A stretch of DNA of 64,000 bases. Origin: Paenibacillus polysaccharolyticus. Lineage in GTDB: Bacteria; Bacillota; Bacilli; Paenibacillales; Paenibacillaceae. Location: contig NZ_FMVM01000008.1 in NCBI RefSeq assembly GCF_900102085.1, forward strand, positions 124,001 through 188,000, in the 5' to 3' direction. The position numbers and the translations under genes were made by a program. The notes under the pieces are model-generated. The model worked only from the letters and a program-made list of their open reading frames with translations, searched no databases and was not told the DNA's origin. Positions 1 through 8,452 of the stretch are shown piece by piece. How positions within the stretch are numbered: the first letter of the stretch is position 1; each line of letters opens with the position of its first letter.

Positions 1-108
1 GTTGGTGGTGTAGGCGGTGTAGGTGGATACAATCCATGTACTTCGGTTGGCGCGATCTTGGTACTGTTCATCCTGTTGGTTATCATCACAAAAGCATTCT
101 GTGTGTAA
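1..108 (+). CDS. YjcZ-type small spore/membrane protein, C-terminal part
   Basis: The window opens inside a reading frame that ends with TAA at 106-108, giving 35 residues. It is a glycine-rich stretch (VGGVGGVGGY) followed by one hydrophobic helix (ILVLFILLVIITKAF). This Gly-rich head plus a conserved hydrophobic tail is typical of the very short YjcZ/YczN sporulation proteins of Bacillaceae and Paenibacillaceae. The start lies outside the window, so the full length is unknown. The role is presumed to be in the spore envelope, but no molecular function is established for the family. A perfect hairpin terminator follows at 131. Confidence 0.7.
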   Translation, partial: VGGVGGVGGYNPCTSVGAILVLFILLVIITKAFCV

Positions 109-130
109 CTCCATCGACCGAATATAAGCA

Positions 131-178
131 AGAGGGATCAAAGGAAGCTCATTCGAGCTTCCTTTGATCCCTCTTTTC
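131..178. terminator. Bidirectional intrinsic terminator
   Basis: A perfect 20-bp inverted repeat (131-150 with 155-174) closes on the 4-nt loop ATTC and runs into TTTTCTC. It lies between the yjcZ-type gene on the plus strand and the convergent HD-GYP gene on the minus strand, so it can end both transcripts. Confidence 0.9.
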
Positions 179-191
179 TCTTCACGCGTAT

Positions 192-1238
192 TTATTGGAC
201 GTAAATCTCAACAATGGCAATATCTCTTTCTTTCGCTAAATCGATAAAGGCCGTAGAGGTCTGAACGAGTGGGCGGAAGTAGTCAGCTGGATTGTTCATT
301 ACAATGACACCAGTTTGTCCTGTTGTGAGCAGTACTTTTTTACCAATAAAATTCGGAAGCATATGTTTGATCAGCTCTTGGGTGGCTTCGCCATTCAACT
401 GACCAAAACTGAGGCTGTATAGCTCGCATAGAACAGAAATTAGCTCCTGTTTGGTCTGATACACCCGATTCGTTGTCATAGCGCTGTAAACGTCGGCTAC
501 AGCAGTTATACGAGCATAAGGATGAATCTCATCTCCTCGCAAACCATGCGGATAACCACTGCCATCCTCACGCTCATGATGTTGAAGAGCAACCATGGCG
601 ATGATTTCGTCCTCTGTTGAAGCTTTGATAATATCGTAACCATAAAAGGTATGTTTTTTCATTTCTGCGAATTCTTCTGTCGTTAGTTTGCCTGGTTTAT
701 GTAAAATTTCAGAAGGAATTTTGGACTTGCCAATATCATGAAGATATCCTGCCTTGGCTACCGTAATACATTCATCCGGGCTATAACCCATCCACCCAGC
801 GATATAAAAAGCGAGCATGCCAACCTGTAAGGAATGATTGTAGGTGTAGTCAATGTCTCCATCCAGCATAAGTAACAGGGAGACAACATCCTTTTGTTTT
901 TCAAGCTGTCCCGTTAAGGTGCCTAATATTTCGTCAACCTGTGATTCATCAATAAAGCCTTTTTCTATGGCTTGTTCGAACAGAGATTCTGTGCCTTTGA
1001 TCGTGTCGTTAAACAGATTGGTTAACAGACGGGTCTGATCGGAAGGCAAGTTTTGTTCATTAGAGTGAAGGTCGGATGATTGTTCTACATCTGCGAAATC
1101 AATTCCATGCTGCAGCAGCTTAGATATATCATCTTCGCTGAGAACGGAACCTTTCATCAGCATGTGGAGACCTGAAGTATTGTAGATATCATTTTTTAGC
1201 AGGTCGCCGGGTTTAAGATCTGTAACATGCACTCTCAC
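192..1238 (-). CDS. HD-GYP domain protein, probable c-di-GMP phosphodiesterase
   Basis: This 348-residue protein has an N-terminal region of about 140 residues beginning RVHVTDLKPGD and a C-terminal HD-GYP domain. HDIGK is at about 167-171 and the HHEREDGSGYP signature at about 220-230. Both motifs are intact, which in this family marks metal-dependent hydrolysis of cyclic di-GMP. No membrane segment or receiver domain is seen. I chose the GTG at 1238 because AGGTGG lies 8-9 nt upstream and the N-terminus then matches the paralogue at 3738. The frame stays open to 1310, but that extension has no good ribosome site. The gene lies 116 nt downstream of the MoaD-MoaE gene on the same strand and may share its transcript. 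Confidence 0.85.
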   Translation of the reverse strand: MRVHVTDLKPGDLLKNDIYNTSGLHMLMKGSVLSEDDISKLLQHGIDFADVEQSSDLHSNEQNLPSDQTRLLTNLFNDTIKGTESLFEQAIEKGFIDESQVDEILGTLTGQLEKQKDVVSLLLMLDGDIDYTYNHSLQVGMLAFYIAGWMGYSPDECITVAKAGYLHDIGKSKIPSEILHKPGKLTTEEFAEMKKHTFYGYDIIKASTEDEIIAMVALQHHEREDGSGYPHGLRGDEIHPYARITAVADVYSAMTTNRVYQTKQELISVLCELYSLSFGQLNGEATQELIKHMLPNFIGKKVLLTTGQTGVIVMNNPADYFRPLVQTSTAFIDLAKERDIAIVEIYVQ

Positions 1239-1354
1239 GTATAAACCACCTTTTCCTCGACTAATATCGACACATATCATTATAATAACAAGAAAAAAAT
1301 GGGTTGACAACGACTTATTTACTGTTTATGCGCCTCTGTAAACAGCGAATAGAC

Positions 1355-2104
1355 TCATTTTTTCTCGTCCATGGGGTTCCAGGGTCCTAGTTGATGGCCT
1401 TTCCATTCTGATCCGTCTTCCCAAATTTCTTTTTTCCAGATTGGTACGGTTTGCTTCAGTCTTTCAATAGCGTAACGGCTTGCATCATAACAATCGCTGC
1501 GATGAGGCGAGGATACCGCGATAACGACACTGATTTCGGCAACGTCAACTTTGCCGATTCGATGACTTATCGCACAAAGTACACCTGGCCAGCGTTCTGC
1601 TATCTCCTTGCCGATCGCAGCCATATGGGACAGCGCCATGGGGACGTATGCCTCGTATTCCAGATGAACCGTACGCTGTTCACCAGTCATTTCCCGTGTC
1701 GTGCCTACAAAAGTTAACGCAGCGCCATGATTAGCCGTAATGACCATGTCGGTCGTTGCCTCCACGGACAAGGGCGCATTGGTAATCAGAAACAGGCCGT
1801 CTTCAGTGCGATGCTCTTGTGTATAAGGGTGATCCTCGTCTTGGTTCGTCGAACCGTCACCTCCAGATACAGGAGGAATCAAAGCCAATTCATCATCCGT
1901 CTTAAGTAATGTATCGGCAGGAGCGTATCTCTGGTTAACTGCTAAAAATGATGAACGAATCTGTGTCGCAGCCTCAGGATAAGCCTGGCTCAATTGTTCC
2001 TTAAGCATAGCAGCTGTAAGCGTATCACCATCATACTCAAATTCAAGTTGGGATGTATTTAAACGTTCTGCAATACCTGCAAATAGTTGAATTGTCAATT
2101 TCAT
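1355..2104 (-). CDS. moaD-moaE: MoaD-MoaE fusion, molybdopterin synthase
   Basis: Two domains sit in one 249-residue chain. Residues 1-82 are the ubiquitin-like sulfur carrier MoaD, ending in PPVSGG with Gly81-Gly82. Residues about 98-249 are MoaE, the catalytic large subunit, recognised by FVGTTRE, HRIGKV, SSPHRSDCYDA and the lysine-bearing VPIWKKE. Together they convert cyclic pyranopterin monophosphate to molybdopterin in molybdenum cofactor synthesis. In separate MoaD the Gly-Gly is the free C-terminus that carries the thiocarboxylate. Here it is internal and followed by a polar linker, so proteolytic release would be needed, as known for mycobacterial MoaX. The ATG is preceded by AAAGGAG. 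No other moa gene is nearby. Confidence 0.92.
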   Translation of the reverse strand: MKLTIQLFAGIAERLNTSQLEFEYDGDTLTAAMLKEQLSQAYPEAATQIRSSFLAVNQRYAPADTLLKTDDELALIPPVSGGDGSTNQDEDHPYTQEHRTEDGLFLITNAPLSVEATTDMVITANHGAALTFVGTTREMTGEQRTVHLEYEAYVPMALSHMAAIGKEIAERWPGVLCAISHRIGKVDVAEISVVIAVSSPHRSDCYDASRYAIERLKQTVPIWKKEIWEDGSEWKGHQLGPWNPMDEKK

Positions 2105-2223
2105 GGAATGAATCTCTCCTTTTTGATCTCTAAACCCTATAAATATATCATAACGACGTAGAAAATGTTATGCTTATCCATTAGAAGAATGTACGTTTAA
2201 TGAACGGCAGGGGAGGCAGTGTA

Positions 2224-3654
2224 ATGCGCAGCAGCGAGAAGCAAACATTAACCATTCTGCACACCAATGATATACACAGTCATTTCGGCTCTATGAGTGC
2301 GATCGCTGCTATGATCAATGAAGAACGTGCCCAAGGTGGACATCTGCTTGTCCTCGATATTGGAGACCATATGGATCGAATGGCTGTTGAAACGGAAGGC
2401 ACACTCGGAATGGCCAACGTAGATGTGCTCAATCTGACAGGTTATGATGCCATTACGATTGGAAATAATGAGGGACTAACCTTTACGCCAGACCAACTCG
2501 CTCAGTCCTATACGGGACTCCTATGTCCGATTGTGTGCGGCAATGTGGTAGAACAGGATACAGGGCGTCCTCCAGCCTGGATGAAACCTTGGATTATTGT
2601 CGAAAAAGGACCATTTCGCATTGGTCTGCTAGGAGCAACAGCCCCGTTTAACACCTTCTATGAACTGTTAGGCTGGCAAGTGACGGACCCTGTAGAAACT
2701 TTAAGAGATCAGGTTGAGGTACTGCGTGAGCAAGTGGACGTGATCGTTGTTTTATCTCATCTGGGTCTTTCAACGGACAAAAGACTGGCGGAACAGGTTG
2801 AGGGCATTGATGTTGTCCTGGGCGGACACACCCATCATGTGCTGGAGGAACCCTTGCTGATTGGCAATACCGTGCTGGGAGCGGCAGGTAAATTCGGACA
2901 ATGGCTCGGTAGAGTTGTGCTGGAAAGAGCAGGCCAAGCAGAGCCTGTGCAACTGGTGAGCAGCGGTTGTGTGCCAGTACACAGTAACATGCTGGAAGAG
3001 CAGGTGTCTCTGGCAATTGCTACGAACCGTAAGGAAGCTGAACGATTGCTGGATCAGACGGCCGTGATCACGGATCGAACCTTGCCCGTTTATTACGAGC
3101 GGGAATCTCCTTTTGCTATCTTGCTTGCACAAGCTGTACGGCACTTTACAAAAGCGGAAATATCGCTTGTGAATGCGGGCCAGTTACTCGGAAACCTGCC
3201 ACAAGGCGACATTACGAAAGGAATGTTACATTCCCTATGTCCATCTCCAATAAATGCTTGTACAATATGTTTGAATGGTGATCAGATTCGTGAAGCGCTT
3301 GAACAGTCACTGTTGGAGGAATTCTTCTCTAAACCCATCGTGGGATTTGGCTTTCGGGGACGTATTCTCGGGACGTTATGTGTAGATGGAATAGAGGTTC
3401 TTTACGACCCTAGTGCGCCAGCGTATGATAAGATCCAATCCATTTATGTGAACGGTATGCCTATGGATGGGAAGCGTGAATATGTGGTTGGAACGCTTGA
3501 TATGTTTACGTTTAATGTGGGATATCCTTCTTTGGCTCAAGGAAGCAATATACAATATCACCTTCCGGAATTTATACGGGATTTGCTGGAAGAAGAATTA
3601 AAACGACCAGGGGCGCTGGAGGAGAGCCTGCGTAACCGCTGGTTATCAAGCTAA
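2224..3654 (+). CDS. yunD: YunD-like 5'-nucleotidase/metallophosphatase
   Basis: This 476-residue protein of the UshA/5'-nucleotidase superfamily has no signal peptide, so it is probably cytoplasmic like B. subtilis YunD. The N-terminal calcineurin-like metallophosphatase motifs are in order: HTNDIHSHF, DIGDHMDR, IGNNEG, VVLSHLG and GGHTHH. The usual GNHE histidine is Asn, as I recall for YunD. A C-terminal 5'-nucleotidase domain follows (INACTICLNGDQI, VGTLDMFTF). The likely activity is dephosphorylation of nucleotides or sugar nucleotides; the exact substrate cannot be read from sequence. The ATG at 2224 was chosen over the in-frame ATG at 2200 because AGGGGAGG ends 7 nt before it. It diverges from the MoaD-MoaE gene. 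Confidence 0.85.
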   Translation: MRSSEKQTLTILHTNDIHSHFGSMSAIAAMINEERAQGGHLLVLDIGDHMDRMAVETEGTLGMANVDVLNLTGYDAITIGNNEGLTFTPDQLAQSYTGLLCPIVCGNVVEQDTGRPPAWMKPWIIVEKGPFRIGLLGATAPFNTFYELLGWQVTDPVETLRDQVEVLREQVDVIVVLSHLGLSTDKRLAEQVEGIDVVLGGHTHHVLEEPLLIGNTVLGAAGKFGQWLGRVVLERAGQAEPVQLVSSGCVPVHSNMLEEQVSLAIATNRKEAERLLDQTAVITDRTLPVYYERESPFAILLAQAVRHFTKAEISLVNAGQLLGNLPQGDITKGMLHSLCPSPINACTICLNGDQIREALEQSLLEEFFSKPIVGFGFRGRILGTLCVDGIEVLYDPSAPAYDKIQSIYVNGMPMDGKREYVVGTLDMFTFNVGYPSLAQGSNIQYHLPEFIRDLLEEELKRPGALEESLRNRWLSS

Positions 3655-3737
3655 AAGCCAGAAGCTAGAACGAGACTGCCTTCTGCTGATGCGGCGGCTA
3701 GTGTTCATTACATCTATGGAGCGGGAGAGGATAGGCT

Positions 3738-4859
3738 GTGCGTTTAGTACATATAAACTTATTGCAGCCTGGCATGAAGCTGGGGAAACGAATTTTTAGT
3801 GAGGAAGGTCTGGTTTTACTCAGTGAGGATGTAGAACTGACGAGTCGTTTAATCGGACGGTTGAAAGATCTTGGGATTGGATATGTATATATTCAGGATG
3901 CTGCGACAGAAGACATTATCGTGCCGGATATGTTACAGGAAGAGACCAAGCGAAGAGCACTTGTGGAGATCAAACAGCAATTTCAACATATGTCCGGCTT
4001 CAAAAGTAAAAACCAGATCACACATTTTGGTAAAGCGCTTAGTGGTGTAATGAACAGCATTCTTGAGGACATTGGTGGTCAAAAGGAAGCGATGATCATG
4101 TTAATGGACATGAACTCCAGCGATTTTGACCTGTATACTCATTCACTGAATGTTTGTGTGTATACTCTTGTTCTCGGTGTGGCATCAGGTTATACACGTC
4201 AGCAACTTATGGAGATTGGTCTAGGTGCTCTGCTCCATGATATTGGGAAAACGCAGATTCCCTCCGACATTTTACATAAACCTTCACGTCTGAGTGATGA
4301 GGAATACAAGATTATTCAACAGCATACCACGTATGGACACCGCATTCTCAAGGATGAACCCGGCATCCCTCTGCTCGCAGCACACTGTGCACTTCAGCAT
4401 CATGAGCGAATTGATGGCAGTGGCTACCCTTTTGGTTTGAAAGGCAATGAAATCCATGAATATGCGAAGTGGATTGCTCTTGCCGATTCGTATGATGCCA
4501 TGACGACCAATCGGGTCTATCGTCAAGCTTTATTGCCGCATCAAGCCGTAGAGGTACTGTATACAGGTTCTGGAACGCTTTATGAACAGTGGATGCTTGA
4601 AAAGTTTAGGGATTGTGTAGCGATCTATCCCGTAGGTATATCCGTAAAACTGAGCACTGGAGAAGTTGGCGTTGTCGCTGCCATTCAACCCCGCGTGCCA
4701 CAACGGCCATTGATTCGTGTAATCAAGGATGCAGAAGGACAGGTCCTTACTGCCCCCTACGAAATAAATCTTGCTACGAAGCTATCAGTCATGATTACAG
4801 GGGTGGAGGGTGCGGAAGATTCTGCTACACTTATGAAGCATGAACAGCTGAATAGTTAA
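3738..4859 (+). CDS. HD-GYP domain protein, probable c-di-GMP phosphodiesterase
   Basis: A 373-residue paralogue of the protein at 192-1238, with the same plan. The N-terminal part starts RLVHINLLQPGMKLG, and the HD-GYP domain has HDIGK at 167-171 and HHERIDGSGYP at 221-231. All metal and GYP residues are present, so an active cyclic di-GMP phosphodiesterase is expected. A C-terminal segment of about 90 residues follows the domain. The start is GTG with GGGAGAGG 7 nt upstream. The gene follows the yunD-like gene after 83 nt with no clear terminator between, so they may be co-transcribed. A strong hairpin ends it. Confidence 0.88.
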   Translation: MRLVHINLLQPGMKLGKRIFSEEGLVLLSEDVELTSRLIGRLKDLGIGYVYIQDAATEDIIVPDMLQEETKRRALVEIKQQFQHMSGFKSKNQITHFGKALSGVMNSILEDIGGQKEAMIMLMDMNSSDFDLYTHSLNVCVYTLVLGVASGYTRQQLMEIGLGALLHDIGKTQIPSDILHKPSRLSDEEYKIIQQHTTYGHRILKDEPGIPLLAAHCALQHHERIDGSGYPFGLKGNEIHEYAKWIALADSYDAMTTNRVYRQALLPHQAVEVLYTGSGTLYEQWMLEKFRDCVAIYPVGISVKLSTGEVGVVAAIQPRVPQRPLIRVIKDAEGQVLTAPYEINLATKLSVMITGVEGAEDSATLMKHEQLNS

Positions 4860-4880
4860 GCTAACGAAGTATAGAGCAGG

Positions 4881-4945
4881 CGCTCAGGTGGTCATATCGG
4901 GAACGTGAAGCTAGGCTAATTTCCGATGATTCATGAGCGTTTTTT
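4881..4945 (+). terminator. Intrinsic terminator after HD-GYP gene
   Basis: CGCTCA (4881-4886) pairs with TGAGCG (4934-4939), and an inner arm ATATCGGGAA (4894-4903) pairs with TTCCGAT (4921-4927). A run of six T follows at once. Confidence 0.6.
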
Positions 4946-5083
4946 GTCATGTAATGGTCAGGGTTTGGCTGTGCAGGAAGATTCATAATTGTGCTATGAT
5001 AAAAGATAACTCCCAAAAAAGTAATCTCGGATATGATGTAAATAAAACTTTTTAGGTTAATAAAAGGAATAAGGTGAAGAACA

Positions 5084-6220
5084 ATGACCATGCTAAACTC
5101 AGGATCGGTACAACCGATGCCATTATCGCCAACGAATGATCCGTGGGATCCGATTGGCTCTCTGCGTGCATATGGCCGGCATGTGCTGACCAGTGTAGAA
5201 ATGACAGTGACACATCTGTGCAATATGCGATGTGAGCATTGTGCCGTGGGGGATATGCTTACGATGCAAGAGGCACCAGCACTGCCACTCTCACTAATGT
5301 TGAAACGACTTGATGAGGTGGAGCATCTGCAGACGATCAGTCTGACAGGTGGTGAACCCAGCTTTAGCCAAAAGACGGTGGATGAGATGATCATTCCTCT
5401 GCTTAAATATGCGAAGGAACGCGGAATTCGCTCCCAGATCAATTCTAATCTGACACTGGATATCAGCCGTTATGAAAAACTTCTCCCGTATCTGGATGTG
5501 ATGCACATCTCCTTCAATTATTTGAATGCAGATGATTTCCATCAGGTGGGATTTGCCAACAGCGGTAGACCGGTAAAACGTGAAGTCGCCGTGAAAATGT
5601 ATGAAAAGATGATGGAAAACTCCCGCAAGCTAAGTGAGGCCGGAATGTTTATTTCTGCTGAATCGATGATTAATTATCGTACGCATGATAAGCTGGACGG
5701 CATTCACCAATTGGTTCGGGAAATGGGTTGTGTACGGCACGAAGTACATCCGATGTACAACTCTAACTTTGCATCCTCTCTACCAGTATTATCACTGGAT
5801 CACATGAGGAATGCCATTCATCGCTTGCTTGATGTCCGTGACAAAGACATGTGGATGCTTTTCGGAACACTACCGTTCTTTGCATGCAGTGCAGCTGAGC
5901 AGGATCGTGAACTTATTAATCGCTTGTACAGCGAACCGAATGTAACGGTTCGTAATGATCCGGACGGACGCAACCGTGTTAACGTCAACATGTTTACTGG
6001 CAACGTGTACGTGACTGATTTTGCCGATATCCCTGCATTCGGCAATATCCATGATCGGAAACTGGATGATGTATTCCATGAATGGTCTGCTGAGCATCCG
6101 CTCAATCAGACCGTAAATTGCCATTGTGATGCTGCATCGTGTTGCGGGCCAAATCTTCTTGTGGCCGATATGTATTATAAAGGCGTGGACTTCAAATCTA
6201 GAAAAGCTATTTTACGTTAA
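5084..6220 (+). CDS. yfkAB: Radical SAM/CxCxxxxC protein YfkAB
   Basis: This 378-residue radical S-adenosylmethionine enzyme carries the 4Fe-4S motif CNMRCEHC (Cys46, Cys50, Cys53), the SAM-binding LTGGEPS, and a second cysteine cluster CHCDAASCC at 346-354. That C-terminal CxCxxxxC motif defines the YfkAB family, whose reaction is not established. It probably holds an auxiliary cluster or metal. The ATG is preceded by AAGGTGA at 5071-5077. The upstream 220 nt holds the previous terminator. The next gene begins 46 nt downstream with no terminator, so read-through is likely. Confidence 0.9.
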   Translation: MTMLNSGSVQPMPLSPTNDPWDPIGSLRAYGRHVLTSVEMTVTHLCNMRCEHCAVGDMLTMQEAPALPLSLMLKRLDEVEHLQTISLTGGEPSFSQKTVDEMIIPLLKYAKERGIRSQINSNLTLDISRYEKLLPYLDVMHISFNYLNADDFHQVGFANSGRPVKREVAVKMYEKMMENSRKLSEAGMFISAESMINYRTHDKLDGIHQLVREMGCVRHEVHPMYNSNFASSLPVLSLDHMRNAIHRLLDVRDKDMWMLFGTLPFFACSAAEQDRELINRLYSEPNVTVRNDPDGRNRVNVNMFTGNVYVTDFADIPAFGNIHDRKLDDVFHEWSAEHPLNQTVNCHCDAASCCGPNLLVADMYYKGVDFKSRKAILR

Positions 6221-6266
6221 TATTCCAGGTGCATTCCTGAAATAGACAGAGAAGGGGAGTTACATC

Positions 6267-7613
6267 TTGGGCATTCATACCGAATTTCATCTTGGACAGC
6301 TAGTATTTAATCTGGTCTGTGTCTTTTTGCTCGTATTTTTGAATGGTGTATTTGTCGCAGCAGAGTTCTCTCTCGTCAAAGTAAGACAGACACGCCTGAC
6401 ACAATTGCAGAGTGAGGGAAACCGTCTGGCTGGTTACGCCCTGAAGGTGAACGGTAAACTGGATGCCTATCTGTCGGCTACGCAGTTCGGGATTACACTG
6501 ACATCTCTCGGACTGGGATGGTTGGGGGAACCTGCGATCTCCAAACTGCTTGTGGAACCGCTGATGTTTAAGCTTGGCGTTTCCGATACAGGTCTGATTA
6601 CAACGGTATCTGTTATTATCGGATTCTGTATCATTACGTTTCTGCACATTGTACTTGGTGAGCTGGCCCCAAAATCGCTGGCGATTCAAAAAACAGATGG
6701 AGTGGCGTTGCTTTTATCGGCACCGTTACTATTATTTTATAAAATTTTCTTTCCGTTCATCTGGGTTCTTAACGCATCAGCGAATGCATTATTACGTTTG
6801 GCTGGTATTGAACCCGCGAGTGAAAGTGAGGCCCATTCCGAAGATGAGCTTCGTATCCTGATGAAACAGAGTGCCAAAAGCGGGGTCATCGACAAGGATG
6901 AGATCAAGCTGATGGATAATATCTTTGATTTCTCCGATATGTTGGCGAGGGAGGTCATGCTGCCTCGCACAGATATGGATTGTTTGTATACCCACCTGCC
7001 ACTAGAGGAAAATCTAAAGATCATCAATGCAACGAAGCACTCCCGCTATCCGGTTGCCGTAGAAGATAAGGACGAGATTATCGGATTTATTCATATTACG
7101 GACTTGCTTCTGGCAGAACCGGAGCAACAACAGGATCTGGCTTCAATGGTGCGTCCGATTCTGAACGTTCCCGAGTCGATGGAGATTAGCCATGTGTTAC
7201 GTTTAATGCAGAAAAAGCATTCCCAGATGACGCTCGTTGTCGATGAATATGGAGGGACTGCAGGCTTGCTGACAGCTGAAGAAATTTTGGAAGAGATCGT
7301 TGGAGATCTGTATGATGAGTTCGAGGATGAGCGGCCACACATGGAACGAATCGGTGAGGCTTTCTCGATTGACGGACGTTCGTTGATTGAGGAAGTTCAT
7401 GAATGGACCGGAGCAATCATTGAGGATGAAGAGGTAGATACCATTGGCGGTTGGCTCTTCAAAGAATTGGAAGGCAGTCCGGCTAAGGGGAGAACACGTG
7501 AACTGAACGGCTATGTTTTTGAAGTCGAAGAGTCTACACGTCTACGAATTAACCGGGTCAAAGTGTACAAGCAAGTAAAAGAACAAGATGAAATCTCGGA
7601 AGATGAGCAGTGA
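6267..7613 (+). CDS. CNNM/CorC-HlyC family membrane protein with CBS pair
   Basis: A 448-residue protein with the full family layout. A DUF21 transmembrane domain with four hydrophobic segments covers about residues 1-195, followed by an acidic linker, a CBS-domain pair (about 215-340, including MLPRTDM and MTLVVDEYGG) and a C-terminal CorC_HlyC transporter-associated domain. Members are annotated hemolysins but are better supported as magnesium or cobalt efflux or transport proteins. The start is TTG at 6267, with AAGGGGAG 7 nt upstream and the expected N-terminal helix directly after. A terminator follows at 7676. Confidence 0.9.
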   Translation: MGIHTEFHLGQLVFNLVCVFLLVFLNGVFVAAEFSLVKVRQTRLTQLQSEGNRLAGYALKVNGKLDAYLSATQFGITLTSLGLGWLGEPAISKLLVEPLMFKLGVSDTGLITTVSVIIGFCIITFLHIVLGELAPKSLAIQKTDGVALLLSAPLLLFYKIFFPFIWVLNASANALLRLAGIEPASESEAHSEDELRILMKQSAKSGVIDKDEIKLMDNIFDFSDMLAREVMLPRTDMDCLYTHLPLEENLKIINATKHSRYPVAVEDKDEIIGFIHITDLLLAEPEQQQDLASMVRPILNVPESMEISHVLRLMQKKHSQMTLVVDEYGGTAGLLTAEEILEEIVGDLYDEFEDERPHMERIGEAFSIDGRSLIEEVHEWTGAIIEDEEVDTIGGWLFKELEGSPAKGRTRELNGYVFEVEESTRLRINRVKVYKQVKEQDEISEDEQ

Positions 7614-7675
7614 TCTTCTATTGTCTACGGATGATAATCGATGTGAACAATAGCGGATAAACAAGATTTTTAAGT

Positions 7676-7721
7676 AAGACCTTTGAGCTGGTGTTATGAC
7701 ATCTTTCAAAGGTCTTTTTTT
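7676..7721 (+). terminator. Intrinsic terminator after CorC-family gene
   Basis: AAGACCTTTGA (7676-7686) pairs with TCAAAGGTCTT (7706-7716) around a loop of about 19 nt and is followed by a T run. Confidence 0.85.
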
Positions 7722-7786
7722 GCATGTCGGGAATAAGTGAGCTTGCTCTGCAATGGCAAAATCCTTCTTATAGTTTCTGTAAAAAG

Positions 7787-7815
7787 GGATTATCTTGATC
7801 ATCTCGACATATGGT
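7787..7815 (+). promoter_or_regulatory. Possible sigma-E promoter for cotJ
   Basis: CATATGGT at 7808-7815 fits the mother-cell sigma-E -10 pattern CATANNNT. The matching -35 region around 7787-7793 is only a weak fit. B. subtilis cotJ is sigma-E dependent, and the site lies about 100 nt before the cotJA start. Confidence 0.35.
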
Positions 7816-7913
7816 TATAAGGACAGGAAATGATGGGAATGTACTGTATGCCTTGTGAAGTAATGCCCAGAATGCAGAATAGTTGTGATTGCATGATAAA
7901 GGAGGCGTTTCGA

Positions 7914-8183
7914 TTGAAAGATCCTCTGAAAGATCCTCAGGTTCGGGCTTATGTTCCTTTTGTGGGTCCATTTGATCCGTGTAAACCTCTAGGTATTCGT
8001 ACGTATCTGGTTCCACCGCAATTATTTATTCCTTTTCAGCCGATGGGCTGGCCGCAATACAGTCCGGCTGAAGCTTTAAGGCTCGGCACATTGTGGCCGG
8101 CGCTGTACAGTCCGTACACCTCGAAAAAAACGAAGGAAAGGGCGGTGGTGAACGATGGAGAAGGAACAGCCGAAAGCCTGTGA
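7914..8183 (+). CDS. cotJA: Spore coat-associated protein CotJA
   Basis: An 89-residue protein matching CotJA through FDPCKPLGIRTYLVPP, FIPFQPMGWPQYSPAEAL and GTLWPALYSPY. It is a small component of the CotJ complex assembled in the spore coat. The frame is open from 7830, but I chose the TTG at 7914 because a full AAAGGAGG lies 8 nt before it, while upstream ATGs lack one. The resulting length also fits the family better. It overlaps cotJB by 29 nt, so translation is probably coupled. Confidence 0.88.
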   Translation: MKDPLKDPQVRAYVPFVGPFDPCKPLGIRTYLVPPQLFIPFQPMGWPQYSPAEALRLGTLWPALYSPYTSKKTKERAVVNDGEGTAESL

Positions 8184-8430
8184 CGCCAAATATTACGAAC
8201 TGCTCGAGGAACTACAGGCGCTGGATTTTGTTCTGGTTGAGCTGAATTTGTATTTGGATACACATCCGGGAGATTTTCAAAGCATCGAACAGTATAACAA
8301 GTTCAGCCAGGAACGGATGCGCGTTGCACATGAATTTCAGCAGTTATACGGTCCGCTGACGAATTTTGGTCATGCCTTTTCCAAATATCCGTGGGAGTGG
8401 TCCCAGACACCTTGGCCTTGGCAAGTATAA
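8155..8430 (+). CDS. cotJB: Spore coat protein CotJB
   Basis: A 91-residue protein matching CotJB: YYELLEELQALDFVLVELNLYLDTHP, followed by a helical middle and a Trp-rich end (YPWEWSQTPWPWQV). It is the second gene of the cotJ operon and starts inside cotJA. An AAGGAAAGGG-type ribosome site precedes the ATG. CotJB is required with CotJA and CotJC for the coat-associated complex. Its individual biochemical role is not known. Confidence 0.93.
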   Translation: MEKEQPKACDAKYYELLEELQALDFVLVELNLYLDTHPGDFQSIEQYNKFSQERMRVAHEFQQLYGPLTNFGHAFSKYPWEWSQTPWPWQV

Positions 8431-8452
8431 AATCGAAGGAGGCGTCCTGTGC

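Noticed and set aside
4861..5442. 193-residue minus-strand open frame before and inside yfkAB
   Set aside because: It overlaps the yfkAB start and the terminator at 4881; no ribosome site or motif.
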